Assembly (NCBI RefSeq): GCF_036711975.1
Contig: NC_091976.1
Location: forward strand, 11,718,001 to 11,782,000
Direction: 5' to 3'
DNA from: Onthophagus taurus
Lineage: Eukaryota; Arthropoda; Insecta; Coleoptera; Scarabaeidae
DNA: 64,000 nt
Shown in pieces: positions 54,009-64,000 of the stretch. The notes under the pieces were generated by a model. The model made no database searches. It saw only the letters and a list, made by a program, of their open reading frames with translations, and was not told the DNA's origin. The translations under genes were made by a program, and so were the position numbers. Position 1 is the stretch's first letter. Every line of letters starts with the position of its first letter.

Positions 54009-54785
54009 TATAAGAAGGCACCTCCCAGCCTTTGAAAGTCACTTAAGTGTTTGTGTTTTTCAGTTTTTGGTAAGTACAACCTTCTTTATTATCATGTTTA
54101 TATAACGTTCATTTTCTCTCCATCACTACAGCTCTTTCTACAACTTTCTCTTTTTTGGTGAGTAAAACTATATTTGTTTTGCATGTTTATATAATATTTA
54201 AAATTGTTTTTTCCACTCCTAGACATCCTTGCTCATTCAGCTTTCTCTTTTTTTGCTGTGTTTTATTTGGTAAGTAACCTTTTTTACTTTGCTTATATAA
54301 TATGTAAAATACTCTTGTTTTGTTTCATCATAACAGCTCTTTCTACTTTGTTTTTGTGAGTACAACTTGTTTATTTGTTTGTTATGTTAAATTGTTATTT
54401 TTATTTTTTCAATTCCTACAGGACCTTACTACTGATCACTTCCATTTTGTGTTTGATCAGTTCGATCAGTTTTGATAACTTCGTTATCTCGGCGACTTTT
54501 TTCTGGTAAGTATAGCCTTCTTTTCCTTTGCATATATTGTTGCTAATCTGTTTTTTTCATTCCTATAGCTCCTTCTATTTTAAATCTTAATTTTTGTTGG
54601 TAAGCATAACTTTATTATTCGAACGTTTGTATCATAATATCTACAATAATTTTTTATCATTCACATCCTATCATTCAGCACCCACTACAATTAGATTTTA
54701 ACGTTCTTTTCATCAAGCGATGTAAGTATACATGATTTTTTATTAAAATAAAATAAATTAATGTATGAATCTTTTTTTTATCAAG
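54009..54785 (+). promoter_or_regulatory. TATA box and seven-intron leader of gene K, element 2
   Basis: TATAAG at 54009. Introns by GT-AG consensus: 54070-54131, 54158-54222, 54270-54336, 54356-54421, 54506-54568, 54600-54678 and 54722-54785 (62-79 nt). All seven have counterparts in element 1. Introns 1 and 2 are almost unchanged. From intron 3 onward length and sequence diverge strongly, yet each GTAAG/GTGAG donor and each YAG acceptor persists, including the last one directly before the ATG. Confidence 0.75.
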
Positions 54786-55790
54786 ATGTCTCAAGACGGT
54801 TTTAGTCAAATTGATTTAACTGCTCCCGGTTTCGCCAGCAGCCAGGAGTCATTCCTGTTAAACAGTTTTGACATAAACCTGTTGAACATATCGACTGTTG
54901 AGAAGGCGCTGGATCCAAACGTGCAACCTAATGAGCAGCCGATGGATCCTAACGTGGAATCTAATGCGCAGCAAGATCCGTCGCTTCTAAACGTCGCAGG
55001 TTCCGCGAATGTCGACGATAAAAATGTGAAACGCCTTTCACTTCGTCGGAATTCGGGGAACCGTGAACATTGGAAGAAGGCTGCAGGTGTGTGGGTACCG
55101 TCAGAAAAGTATAGAGAGGAAAGAAGGGAGGCACGTGCTCGTTCGCGACGTAGCCAACGTAAGTATGTGTCAGTTGAACAAGCGACCCCGTCGAAGGTTG
55201 AAATGACACAGTCGAAAGTGGTTACCGAGAACGAGTCCGATAAATCCGACGACTCTCTTGCTTTAATGGCGGTATCACAACACTGTAGTAACCGGAAGTA
55301 TCTTAAAGCTACTAAGGCTTCTTTTTCTTCTTCTAAAGCTTCATTGGCTCCCGTTACTAACTCAAATATCCCTAACACCGAAATTCCTTCGTTAAGCCCG
55401 AAAGTACACATCTTAAGGGTTGACAATATTCCTGCTAATATTCCTGCTAATATTCCTGCTAATATTCCTGCTACTTCAGATATTTCCGATGTGTCTGCCA
55501 GCCTTTTTTCAAACGCAATGTGTACAGCAGTAGAAACAACCAAAGGGGAGATTTTGGCCGAAATTAATAATTTGTATCAAAATTTTTATAAAGACCTTCA
55601 TGCAAAGGTTCTTCAATTGCAGACCTCTTTGAGAGAACTTTCACAGTTTAGAGAAGGGCTGGCATCGAGCTGTAACAACCCTTTAACAATATCGCTCGAC
55701 ATCACCATAGCATCATTAACCTGTGAAATTAAAAAGGCTGAATGTATTTTATCTAGTTTCACTACTAATAGCGTAAACTTCCCTTCCTAG
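54786..55790 (+). CDS. Variable protein K (334 aa), element 2 allele
   Basis: Same architecture as 35016-35993: conserved first 50 residues, basic region (RARSRRSQRKY), Ser-rich linker and a strongly conserved helical C-terminal segment (LYQNFYKDLHAKVLQLQTSL). The middle differs by many substitutions and small indels, including a four-fold repeat of the residues NIPA from a 12-bp unit (about 55431-55480) that occurs once or less in element 1. An upstream in-frame ATG (54765) lies inside the predicted last intron, so the Met at 54786 is preferred. Confidence 0.75.
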   Translation: MSQDGFSQIDLTAPGFASSQESFLLNSFDINLLNISTVEKALDPNVQPNEQPMDPNVESNAQQDPSLLNVAGSANVDDKNVKRLSLRRNSGNREHWKKAAGVWVPSEKYREERREARARSRRSQRKYVSVEQATPSKVEMTQSKVVTENESDKSDDSLALMAVSQHCSNRKYLKATKASFSSSKASLAPVTNSNIPNTEIPSLSPKVHILRVDNIPANIPANIPANIPATSDISDVSASLFSNAMCTAVETTKGEILAEINNLYQNFYKDLHAKVLQLQTSLRELSQFREGLASSCNNPLTISLDITIASLTCEIKKAECILSSFTTNSVNFPS

Positions 55791-55797
55791 CTTAAAG

Positions 55798-56152
55798 ATG
55801 ACTAATAATATGGATAATATGAGAGTTAATCATATGCTAAGACTATGTGAAGTGGAGCAGAAAGTTGCCTCGTTGGAGGTAAAATTAGATGCTATATTTA
55901 AGTTGGTACGTTATACTTATAATACTTTTTTCCATGTCATTAATTTTATCTTCTCAGCTGCAGAGTGTGTCAGAATCGGCTGTGGTGAGGGGTGAAGTGC
56001 ATGTGCAAAACATGCACATTAACCGTTGCACATGTGTTAGTTCACCGACTCCGGCACCGACTCCGGCAACGACTCCGGCAACTACTCCGGCACCAGCAGC
56101 ACCACCACCTCCTTACCAAAAATATCAAGAAGAGGAGGAGGAGGAGTGGTAA
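55798..56152 (+). CDS. Two-exon protein L with PPxY motif and acidic tail (100 aa), element 2 allele
   Basis: Exons 55798-55905 and 55958-56152, with a 52-nt intron (GTACGT...TTCTCAG). The N terminus differs from element 1 (MTNNMDNMRVNHML versus MSGSNNFGRVLTL), but the coiled coil (EQKVASLEVKLDAIFKL), SESAVVRG, VHVQNMHI, PPPPY and EEEEEEW are kept. A 12-bp repeat encodes a Thr-Pro-Ala stalk (56047-56095) longer than in element 1. Confidence 0.7.
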
Positions 56153-56173
56153 CTACTCCTTCTCTTCTTTTAT

Positions 56174-56260
56174 TTATTAAGTTAATATTAAGTTAATTAT
56201 TAAGTTAATTATTAAGTTAATTATTAAGTTAATTATTAAGTTAATTATTAAGTTAATTAT
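56174..56260. repeat. 12-bp AT-rich tandem repeat
   Basis: About seven copies of ATTAAGTTAATT between gene L and the ATPase gene. Element 1 has TTAGG and ATT repeats in the same place, so this spacer is unrelated in sequence between copies. Confidence 0.85.
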
Positions 56261-56366
56261 TATTTTATACTTCCAATATACTCAATATATCTATATAAAG
56301 TTACTTTTGCTATATTTTCATTCAGTCTTATCCTGTTAATGTTATAATTCATTTAGTACGAGAATC

Positions 56367-57071
56367 ATGATCGACGAGAAATTAAAATGTCTACCGCAAC
56401 TTCTAACACTGCCTATAGTAAATTTTAGTAATGGTTCGGTCGAAGAACACTTTACAAGACACAGCAATTTATTTGGTGGAAAATGTAAGCGAGGTTTAAT
56501 TGTAGGACCCTCTGGTGTCGGAAAAACAAATGCTATGTTATCGCTTTTACTTGCACGTAATGGCCTCCGCTTCCTAAACTTATACTTATGCTCCAATTCG
56601 TTATACCAAAATAAGTACGATTTTTTAAGACGTTTAATTGAACCTATAAAAGATTGCGGTTACTATGAATTTTCTAATATAGACGAGTTCATTCGACCGG
56701 AAGATGCGAAAGAATATTCGGTAGTCGTATTTGACGATGTTTCCTGTACAGGTCAAAATGTCATTAAGGAATTTTTTTCGTATGGTCGACATAAAAACAT
56801 TGATTGTTTTCTAATTTGTCAAAGTTATAGTGCAATTCCAAAACAATTAGTTCGCGATAATTGTAACTTTTTGGTGTTATTTAAACAAGACTTAACAAAT
56901 TTAAAACACGTATTTGAAGATCACATAATGAGCGATATGGAGTTTCATCGGCTAAAGGAAATTAGCGATGCTTGTTGGGAGAATAGACACGGCATCCTAG
57001 TTATTGATTTAGATTGTAGTGTATCTAAGGGACGTTACCGTAAGGGTTTTGATAAATTCATTGAAGTTTAA
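56367..57071 (+). CDS. ATP: FtsK/HerA-type packaging ATPase (234 aa), element 2 copy
   Basis: Near-identical to 36481-37185, with Walker A GPSGVGKT and Walker B VVVFDD intact. It differs at two residues by eye (SLLLARN for SLLVARN, NVIKEF for NVLKEF). The candidate 3' splice site upstream (ending 56325) is kept. Confidence 0.92.
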   Translation: MIDEKLKCLPQLLTLPIVNFSNGSVEEHFTRHSNLFGGKCKRGLIVGPSGVGKTNAMLSLLLARNGLRFLNLYLCSNSLYQNKYDFLRRLIEPIKDCGYYEFSNIDEFIRPEDAKEYSVVVFDDVSCTGQNVIKEFFSYGRHKNIDCFLICQSYSAIPKQLVRDNCNFLVLFKQDLTNLKHVFEDHIMSDMEFHRLKEISDACWENRHGILVIDLDCSVSKGRYRKGFDKFIEV

Positions 57072-57122
57072 AACTAACGACTTCAGCTGTACAGTTCGTA
57101 GTAACTTCACATACATCATACA

Positions 57123-58290
57123 ATGAACAAGACGATAGCTGCAGAACTTATCGCGGCACGAGAAGTCGTGAGAGACAAAATTCGTTCTTTAAAAGAAGAC
57201 TTAGAGGAGTCAAGGATTCGGTCGGAAACCGCATATGCACCCATCGCAAGGCCCTTACAGGATATTGTCGCAAAACTTGACACTGCGCCTTTACTATCCA
57301 TTCCAAAACGAAGTTTATCTCCAAAAGAAGAAAAATTGATACAACTCTAAGATACAACGCTACTCGCCGGATATTTCTGACGTACCAGCTAAAACCGAGA
57401 CCGAATATTTTATTCGAAAACCGAAAGTTCCATTAAAAGAACAACGACGAAAATTTGCTACATCGACTCCTGAAGAAAGGTTGGTATCTTCTCCCACGTC
57501 TTCTCCTCTTGGTCCATTAGCTCATGCAGAAGAAGAAGTATATGAAGTTCCGCCGGGCGAAGAAGAAGAACTCCTCGATTCTAGCGAGGATACCGGAGCT
57601 CTTATTTCGGACGCACATAATCGAATAGAACGACTTAAAGATGAAATAGAAGAAAGATTGGAGTCTCCACAGGTACAAGCCGCTTTGAGTCAGTTTCATC
57701 CTTTGCCCAGAACGTATATTGTTGGTTTAACAACTGATTTAAAAGATGATTATGATCGTTTATAAGGTGTTCGCGAAACTCCCGAAGGTTTCTACATTGG
57801 AGTCAGTCCTGTTCACTTTGAGGATCAGGATATTCACGTTGGAAACTTCAAATATACGGGAACCGTTGGTTTATACGATTTACTATTTAAAAACGAACCG
57901 GGCAAATTTACAATTCAGGACATGCGCAACTACAAAGATATCTTACTACGTTCAAATGCTCCGTACATTAATTACATTCCAGAGGCAGGTATGACTACTG
58001 AGGACGACAGTGGGAAATTTCAGAATATTATCAAGCCTATCGTTGAAGGTAACAAACCCAAGGTGCATTGGGCTAAATACTGGCCGAATCCGAAGAAAAA
58101 AGTCGGTGGTGCATTACAAAAACAAGTCGTTCCTGGGGCTCTTATCGAATACGAGTATTGGGACGATCCCAACGAACTTGTCGACAGACTGCGTTTGTTG
58201 ATGGCCTCGCAAACTGCAGGTCATTCTGCACATGTCAATGAAATATCATCAATAATATCGGAGCTAACAGAGGCCGAGATTATACGTTAA
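57123..58290 (+). pseudogene. Gene N, broken by a 4-bp insertion and a stop codon
   Basis: Matches 37237-38400. CAAC is inserted at about 57342-57345 and shifts the frame to a stop at 57348-57350. A second lesion, TAC to TAA at 57763-57765, lies in the YGVRET region. Two independent lesions argue for true decay and against a single sequencing error. Confidence 0.85.
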
Positions 58291-58359
58291 AATATTATCA
58301 TAAATATACGACTCTCACATTTTTTGTTTTAAAACACCGACGTTTGTGAACTAGAGCAG

Positions 58360-58785
58360 ATGAGTTTAAGCAAGTTCGGAAAACATTCGTCTAGTATGAC
58401 GATCGATAAGTTTGGTAAACACGTACACGGACACAACATTGCTGCTCATTTTAATAAACGTGAAAACTTACAACGATATTTCAAACAACCAACGATACTT
58501 ACGTTTAGCGGAGATGGAACTACGGATACAACGGATAATTATTACATTATTCAAAATTTAGGTTAGGTAAGTAAATATATAAACTTTTTATATATTGGTG
58601 AAATAGTGAAATACCGATTTGAAGGAGACGTTGAAATGATTATTAACGGGAGTATCTTCGATCCAAATAAAAAGTTAAATGTTCTCTTCTTTGGAGATAA
58701 AATAGTTTGCAAACCCACAACGAAGACCACTTTACTCAAGAAACCATTTATGGTAGAACTGCTCATTAAAATATCCAGAAAATGA
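58360..58785 (+). pseudogene. Gene O with a nonsense change
   Basis: Same as 38470-38895 except TAC to TAG at 58564-58566 (after residue 68) and one later substitution (Glu to Lys near the end). The ATGA overlap with the integrase start (58782-58785) is kept. Confidence 0.8.
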
Positions 58786-59717
58786 GCGATATTAAAAGGT
58801 CCGTCGTAAACGAGTTGCACGCGTCCGCGAGGAAAAAGTATAAACGCAGACGTGTTATTATAAAAGGTTTAACGGACTTATTTCAAGCTGATTTAGTGGA
58901 GATGATACCTTATTCAAAAGCAAATGGTAATTTTAAATATATTCTAACAGTTATTAATGCTTTCTCAAAGTATGGATGGGCTGTACCACTAAAAAACAAA
59001 ACTGGCAAAGAAGTTACGCGAGCTATGGAAACAATTCTATCGGAAAAGCGGAAAAACATACCGAAGAATCTGCAAACGGATAACGGAAAAGAATTTTACA
59101 ATGAGGATTTTAAAAAGCTCATGTCACGATATCACATCAATCACTACAGTTCATTTTCCAATTTAAAGAGTTCTATTGTTGAACGGTTTAATAGAACAAT
59201 AAAAGAAAAAATGTGGAAAGAATTTAGTATGCAAGGTAACTATCGTTGGTTGGAATTGCTTCCCAAATTAATTCTGGATTATAACAACCAAGTTCACAGG
59301 ATGATAGGAATGAAACCTAGCGAGGTAAATAACAGAAACGCATCGACACTGTCAAAAACTGTATATAATTACATAAAAATTGCCGATCCTTATACCAAAA
59401 AATTTAATGTCGGTGATCACGTCAGAGTGAGCAAGCATCGACACGCCTTCACCAAAAACTATACTCCCAATTGGTCTAACGAAGTGTTTACAATACATTC
59501 TGTTCGTAATACTTTCCCAACAACATATCTGCTCAAAGATGCATCCAATGAAAAAATTATGGGTGGTTTTTATCGAGAGGAATTACAAAAAGTTAAATAT
59601 CCTGACGTCTACTTGGTGGAAAAAGTGCTACGGCGAAAAGGAAATCAAGTGTTTGTGAAATGGTTAGGATTAGGTCCGTCTCATAATTCTTGGATCTCAA
59701 AAACTAACGTTCTTTAA
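58782..59717 (+). CDS. INT: Polinton integrase (311 aa), element 2 copy
   Basis: Catalytic D37, D100 and E134 and the chromodomain-like C terminus are as in 38892-39827. Four substitutions are seen by eye (such as RMIGM for RTIGM, KFNVGD for KYNVGD). It is fully open. Confidence 0.93.
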   Translation: MSDIKRSVVNELHASARKKYKRRRVIIKGLTDLFQADLVEMIPYSKANGNFKYILTVINAFSKYGWAVPLKNKTGKEVTRAMETILSEKRKNIPKNLQTDNGKEFYNEDFKKLMSRYHINHYSSFSNLKSSIVERFNRTIKEKMWKEFSMQGNYRWLELLPKLILDYNNQVHRMIGMKPSEVNNRNASTLSKTVYNYIKIADPYTKKFNVGDHVRVSKHRHAFTKNYTPNWSNEVFTIHSVRNTFPTTYLLKDASNEKIMGGFYREELQKVKYPDVYLVEKVLRRKGNQVFVKWLGLGPSHNSWISKTNVL

Positions 59718-59818
59718 AACGTATAAAGACCTATTTAAAAGTTTACAAGACTTTATTAACAATCGAACATTACAAATACATTATTATTATTATTCTTTAC
59801 AATTTTTTTAAATTAAAT

Positions 59819-62800
59819 TCATTTATTCGCATTCAATCTTTTTATCAACCAATGACCCCACGCCAAAGTATTACATCCGTTCGGTAATATGTATCGTTTA
59901 TCATCGCACGATGAAAGAGCAATTTTATTCTTTAATTCGGTATACATAGTATGAAATTCTGACTTAAAAATGTACATTTTTTTATGAACCGATCCGCCAC
60001 ATTCAACCACACGTTTATAATCGGTCACGCTTAAATGTTTATCTATAACATATTTCTTTACTCCTTTAGCCTTTTTTACATTATCATTCAACAAGGTGAT
60101 GCAGTACGCCTTAGCTCCTGTTCCAACAAATGACGTTATGCACCTGTTTGGATATTCATCTTTCATTCTTCCCAACACAGATCGACCGCGAGGTATATTG
60201 TGTATATTCTCTAACGGATAATTGGACGTGTCAAAAAATTCAATATTTTCTTTTATATCCTCATATACATTGGGAGTAGTAATTTCTAGGATTAGGGAAT
60301 CAGTATCGGTGTATAAAAGTGTTATGTTATTTCCATATTTAACTTTTAAGTAATCATAGAAGAAGCTGTACATTACGGTTTTCGAAAGCTCTAATATACT
60401 GAAACCCACATACAGCGGTTTGCAATAACGAACTTCCGCGACGTTCAATTGAACGGCTATCAAATTATCGCAAAATATTTTCGAAGATTTAAAATTTGGT
60501 TTAGCTATTAGGGCTTCCACGCCCGGTTTCTTATGACGACATTCCCAGTGGGTAACTAGTCTTATATCCACTCGCTTTTCCACATTTTCCATTGTCTTAC
60601 CGTATACGATGTTATTCATTGCTTTGTAATGATTTTTTTCAAATTCATTCTTAGCTTTCGCACGTTTATCGGAATTGAAATCGATGTAGCTCCGCATCCA
60701 GTTGGATTGTTTAAATTCTAATACTCTGTAAATCTTGGTTAGTTTCAATCCGAACTTGATACACTGCTTTAGATTCACGTAATGAATGATGTATTTTGTT
60801 TTATTTTCCAAATTTGCTATTAACTTTGCATTTTTTGAACCTGGGGGTACAATCCGTTCTGGACAAAATGGCAAATCGTTGTGTTCATCATGTATTGCTT
60901 CCGGATACTCTAAATCTACCTCGAACACGTAACCCTTTTCGGAATCGTCTTCCGTATTGTAAATATCTAACTTTTGAATCTCTTCACCTGATAGCCATCG
61001 AAATCCCCCCGTCGGTAATTTTCGTCTCATTGCGTGTCCATACAAATTCGTAGCGTCGAGATACAAAATATAAGATGGGTCTTTGGTTTCATCAAATTCC
61101 ATCATTAATTTATTGTTAGCCTTCGCACTGCGTTTAGTGCACATACTTAATCCACCGCGAATACCATTTTTAAAGAAGTGTAACATGTCTATGTCCGTTA
61201 ATAATTCTAATTTTACCCCTGTCATTCGTAATAATGCATCCCAACCGAAGCCCGGCGCTGTGAAGTAATGACATGGATCTAAAGAGTAATACTTCATCGA
61301 GATGGTTCGGAAATTCTCAAATACGTCCGCCAAAAGTAAAACGTCAGACGTTAAATAAATGTCGCTATATTCGCCTAAAGTGCGACAGTTAAATAAGTTC
61401 CACACCGTTTGTGCACGACAATAATTTTCTTCGGTTATACTATCGTCGCATAAAGTATTGTAAAAACTACTTCGATCTGGCAGAGCGGTAAGATTCAGCT
61501 TTTCGAATGAATCCACAAAGGAATACGGAAAAACTCCTTTCTGACGTATAAGTCGAAACTGTTCTTCGTTCCTAAAATATTTTCTGATTTGAACGCATTG
61601 GTTGTCTTCCAAAAATGAACCCAACTTCTCTAGCGATAAAGCCATAAACCTAAATGAATCCACAAATCTCAATTTCATATGAACCCGCCTTAGCTTTCCC
61701 TTGCTGTCAATGTTTTCTCCTACGATAATTTTTTTCGAAAATGATATATACTTTTCTTTATTCTGTGCTATAACGTCCACGTCTTCTTCTTTTAATGCCA
61801 TATCTTTCACAAACATATGACAATCGTAGTTCGAAAGATTGTGAAAGAATATCGGTATGAACTTTGGTAATTGATAATTGATGTTACATACAGCATGTGC
61901 GGGTCCTCTATACAACCCAGTTAGGTGATCATGATCGCACACTTTATTACCTTCTTTTATTTTGTGCGAACAAATGTGACAGATATCCTGCATCTCATGT
62001 ATTAATCTATCGATAGGTGGTAATGGGAGCATTTCTTTTGGTTGGCTTAAATAATTTTTGTATATATTCAGAACGTCATGTTCCAACTTGCTCATGAAAA
62101 TTTGAGCAGCATTACATCCGCGATATATTTCAAACTTCGACAATGATTCGTCATATGAACATTTTATATAATATGCAAATGCATAAGGTTCGTGTTTGAA
62201 ACATTTGACGGAGTATGAATTATCATCGTTAAGTTCTGTTGCTTCCGCATCGGCGATCGGTTTCTGTAATGCTTCAAAATCTGCATACACCACGAACGGT
62301 ATTTTTAATTGTCGTTCAAAATTTTCGAACTGTAGTATATTTTCCTTTTCTTCATTTCCATATTTATTTATTTTCAAATTTGTTGTTGGTAAAATTGCCC
62401 TTACCTTGCTGCAATCGTCACTTTGATGACGGATAAGTTTATTTTCTGACGTAAAGAATACCAAGCATCCGTCGCAAATATACTTTTCATGACCATTCTG
62501 CGATGCTTGCGATGATAGTAATCGAGACAGATTTTTTATCCAACAATAGTGAGTATTCCCGGAATCATTTGTAACCAATAATAAATTTATATGTCTTTCT
62601 TCTTTTTGTCGACATATATACATTGTAATTATGTCATAATTCATAACACCGTCTTTAAAATACTCATTTATTCCATATACATTAATAGATAGTTTGTTCT
62701 GCTTTTCAAATACAGGTATATCTCGTAATTTAACTGGAAAAACAATATTTGAATAGTCTAAGCCGCAGTCTAGGTAATTCGGATACGAAGATGTCCTCTG

Positions 62801-63611
62801 TGGTAAACCGTTCGGTTCATGTAGTGCGGATGTTACAGCCCATGCAAAACATGCATCATCCGCGTTTTGTATATTTATCACAGCACGCTTTGCTTTTATT
62901 TGCGATGGTAGATCGATGTAATTAGATGCTCTGATAGGATTATATTTGTTTAAATTTAACTCCATATAGAGAATTTGCATTAAAGTCCATCCTAAATAAA
63001 ATATTGAAACATTTATTTTTTAATATATAGGTATATTATGTCACATTACGCTTACCTGAATCTCGTTCCTGGAATTCTGACATTTTTGATGAAATTTCAT
63101 CAATAAATTCCTTATATATTTTATACAGATCCGACGCTAATGATACTACCTTATTTTTCGTATTGAATGATTTTATTTCACAGTCTTCCTTTGATTGTAA
63201 AAAATACAAACCAAAACATTCCATATTTAATTTTACATTTCGGTGAATATCGATTGCGCTTTGTATTAGATTTAGTATTTTTTCTCGAATTCTATGAGAA
63301 AATTCATCCAAATCCACAAAAAAACCTTCTTCACTTATTCGATAACTGACAATTTTGTCACCGAATGCTCCAGCTATTCTCTCCACTCCGTCATCGATTA
63401 TAACAAAAGCGTTACGCTTGTGTGCGTTGCTTCGTAAATGTGCAGAGTAACATTGTCTATTTACATAATCATCGCAAGCCTCACATTTTACTGCTTTTGG
63501 AATTTGCGGTGCGTCAAGCTTGATTCTCTTGCCAATACAAGATAATCGTTGATGTCTTTTTAAATTGTCAACTCGAGTAAAACTTTTTCCACAATCCTCA
63601 CACACGACCAT
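59819..63611 (-). CDS. POLB: Protein-primed DNA polymerase B, two exons (1242 aa), element 2 copy
   Basis: Exon 1 is 63611-63056, exon 2 62991-59819, with a 64-nt intron with the same ends as element 1. Zinc fingers, exonuclease and polymerase motifs match 39930-43737. It lacks the five-residue insertion (EIYRGCNAAQ here) and has Tyr in the HNH-like site (LTGLYRGPAH) where element 1 has Asn. The Tyr/no-insertion form is probably ancestral. The TATA box is at 63681-63688. Confidence 0.92.
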
Positions 63612-63680
63612 TTTACAATTTAATGTTGTACACTTCTACTTGTTATGAAAGAACTACGTCAATACCACATTTCGCAGGCG

Positions 63681-63688
63681 TTTATAAA
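63681..63688 (-). promoter_or_regulatory. TATA box of the polymerase gene, element 2
   Basis: TTTATAAA about 70 bp upstream of the ATG on this strand, as in element 1. Confidence 0.55.
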
Positions 63689-63788
63689 CCCTCACCGCTC
63701 CTGAAACTTATTGGGGAGGAGGAGGATGCATCGAGTGCGTTTGTATACATGTATATTTATAACTCCGTATACCTCTGCATAATAAATT

Positions 63789-64000
63789 AAAAAAATATCT
63801 CGCAGGTAGATCATGACTCACTTACTAGTATTAAGTTAATTGACCTCCTCCTCGAACGTATCCCCCCCAAAAAATTTGCCGATTCAAGAACCTCCTCGCA
63901 TATTTTAAAGCTCCGTATACCTTTACACAATAAATTTTAAAAAATATCCCGCAGGTAGATCATGACTCACTTATTTGTATACCTACATGTCCCAAAACCG
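63789..64000 (-). repeat. Right terminal inverted repeat of element 2, partial
   Basis: Matches the inner 212 bp of the element 1 right TIR (from 43915), including CTCGCAGGTAGATCATGACTCA and TTTGCCGATTCAAGAACCTCC. The window ends before the minisatellite and terminal palindrome. Confidence 0.9.

Larger units (their letters stand above)
46809..64000 (+). mobile_element. Polinton/Maverick (adintovirus-like) element 2, right end cut by the window
   Basis: Begins AGTAGTATAG at 46809, preceded by satellite ending TATGGT (46803-46808), the expected left target duplication. Same gene order and orientation as element 1, close to identical except in the K/L region, and without the piggyBac. Open: B, protease, penton, MCP, I, K, L, ATPase, integrase, polymerase. 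Broken: A, PLA2 protein, F, H, N and O. The window stops about 210 bp into the right TIR, so the right end, its palindrome and the right duplication are not visible. Confidence 0.95.

Noticed and set aside
24775-64000. Tandem duplication of one Polinton with flanking satellite
   Set aside because: The two elements enter the monomer at different positions and have different flanking hexamers, so they inserted separately.
1-64000. tRNA, rRNA or other structured RNA genes
   Set aside because: No cloverleaf, rRNA core or other RNA-gene signal was seen. The palindromes found belong to transposon ends.

Overview
The window is animal genomic DNA, most likely from an insect or other arthropod. The evidence is a large satellite array, two Polinton/Maverick elements (virus-like, adintovirus-like) carrying spliceosomal introns, an intact piggyBac transposon and a short TTAGG tract of the insect telomere type. 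I could not identify the species or the satellite.

Layout. (1) 1-24768: a 152-bp-period satellite, about 163 head-to-tail monomers, with higher-order structure (a recurring 5-monomer, 760-bp block and larger multi-kb duplications). (2) 24775-44566: Polinton element 1, flanked by the 6-bp target duplication AGCATG, with terminal inverted repeats (TIRs) of roughly 0.6 kb. A complete 2261-bp piggyBac transposon (29014-31274, TTAA duplication) sits inside its penton gene. (3) 44567-46808: the same satellite resumes in phase. (4) 46809-64000: Polinton element 2, same orientation, cut by the window edge just inside its right TIR. It entered the satellite at a different monomer position, so it is an independent insertion and not a tandem duplication.

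Each Polinton has a rightward block of virion genes: two unknown small genes, a PLA2/basic/hydrophobic virion protein, an adenain-type protease, penton, a small basic protein, the double-jelly-roll major capsid protein and two further unknowns. Next comes a promoter with a seven-intron 5' leader driving two fast-diverging genes, K and L. Then follow the packaging ATPase, a 387-aa virus-type protein, a small protein and the integrase with a C-terminal chromodomain-like segment. Leftward and convergent is a two-exon protein-primed DNA polymerase B gene whose first exon encodes C2H2 zinc fingers. Integrase and polymerase would copy and insert the genome between the TIRs. The capsid proteins, protease and ATPase would assemble and fill a particle.

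Most notable signals: (a) the terminal palindromes exist in two exactly reverse-complemented (flip/flop) forms around a 14-nt asymmetric centre; (b) the protease has no ATG and sits in the -1 frame after a canonical A_AAA_AAC slippery heptamer directly before the stop codon of the PLA2 gene, suggesting a Gag-Pro-like fusion; (c) a leader of eight tiny exons and seven 54-79-nt introns whose splice sites are all kept in both copies although the sequence between them has diverged; (d) a sharply bounded divergent cassette (about 2 kb) in otherwise near-identical elements; (e) the two copies carry different inactivating lesions, so each gene is open in at least one copy. Splicing, frameshifting and family calls are read by eye and no search was run.
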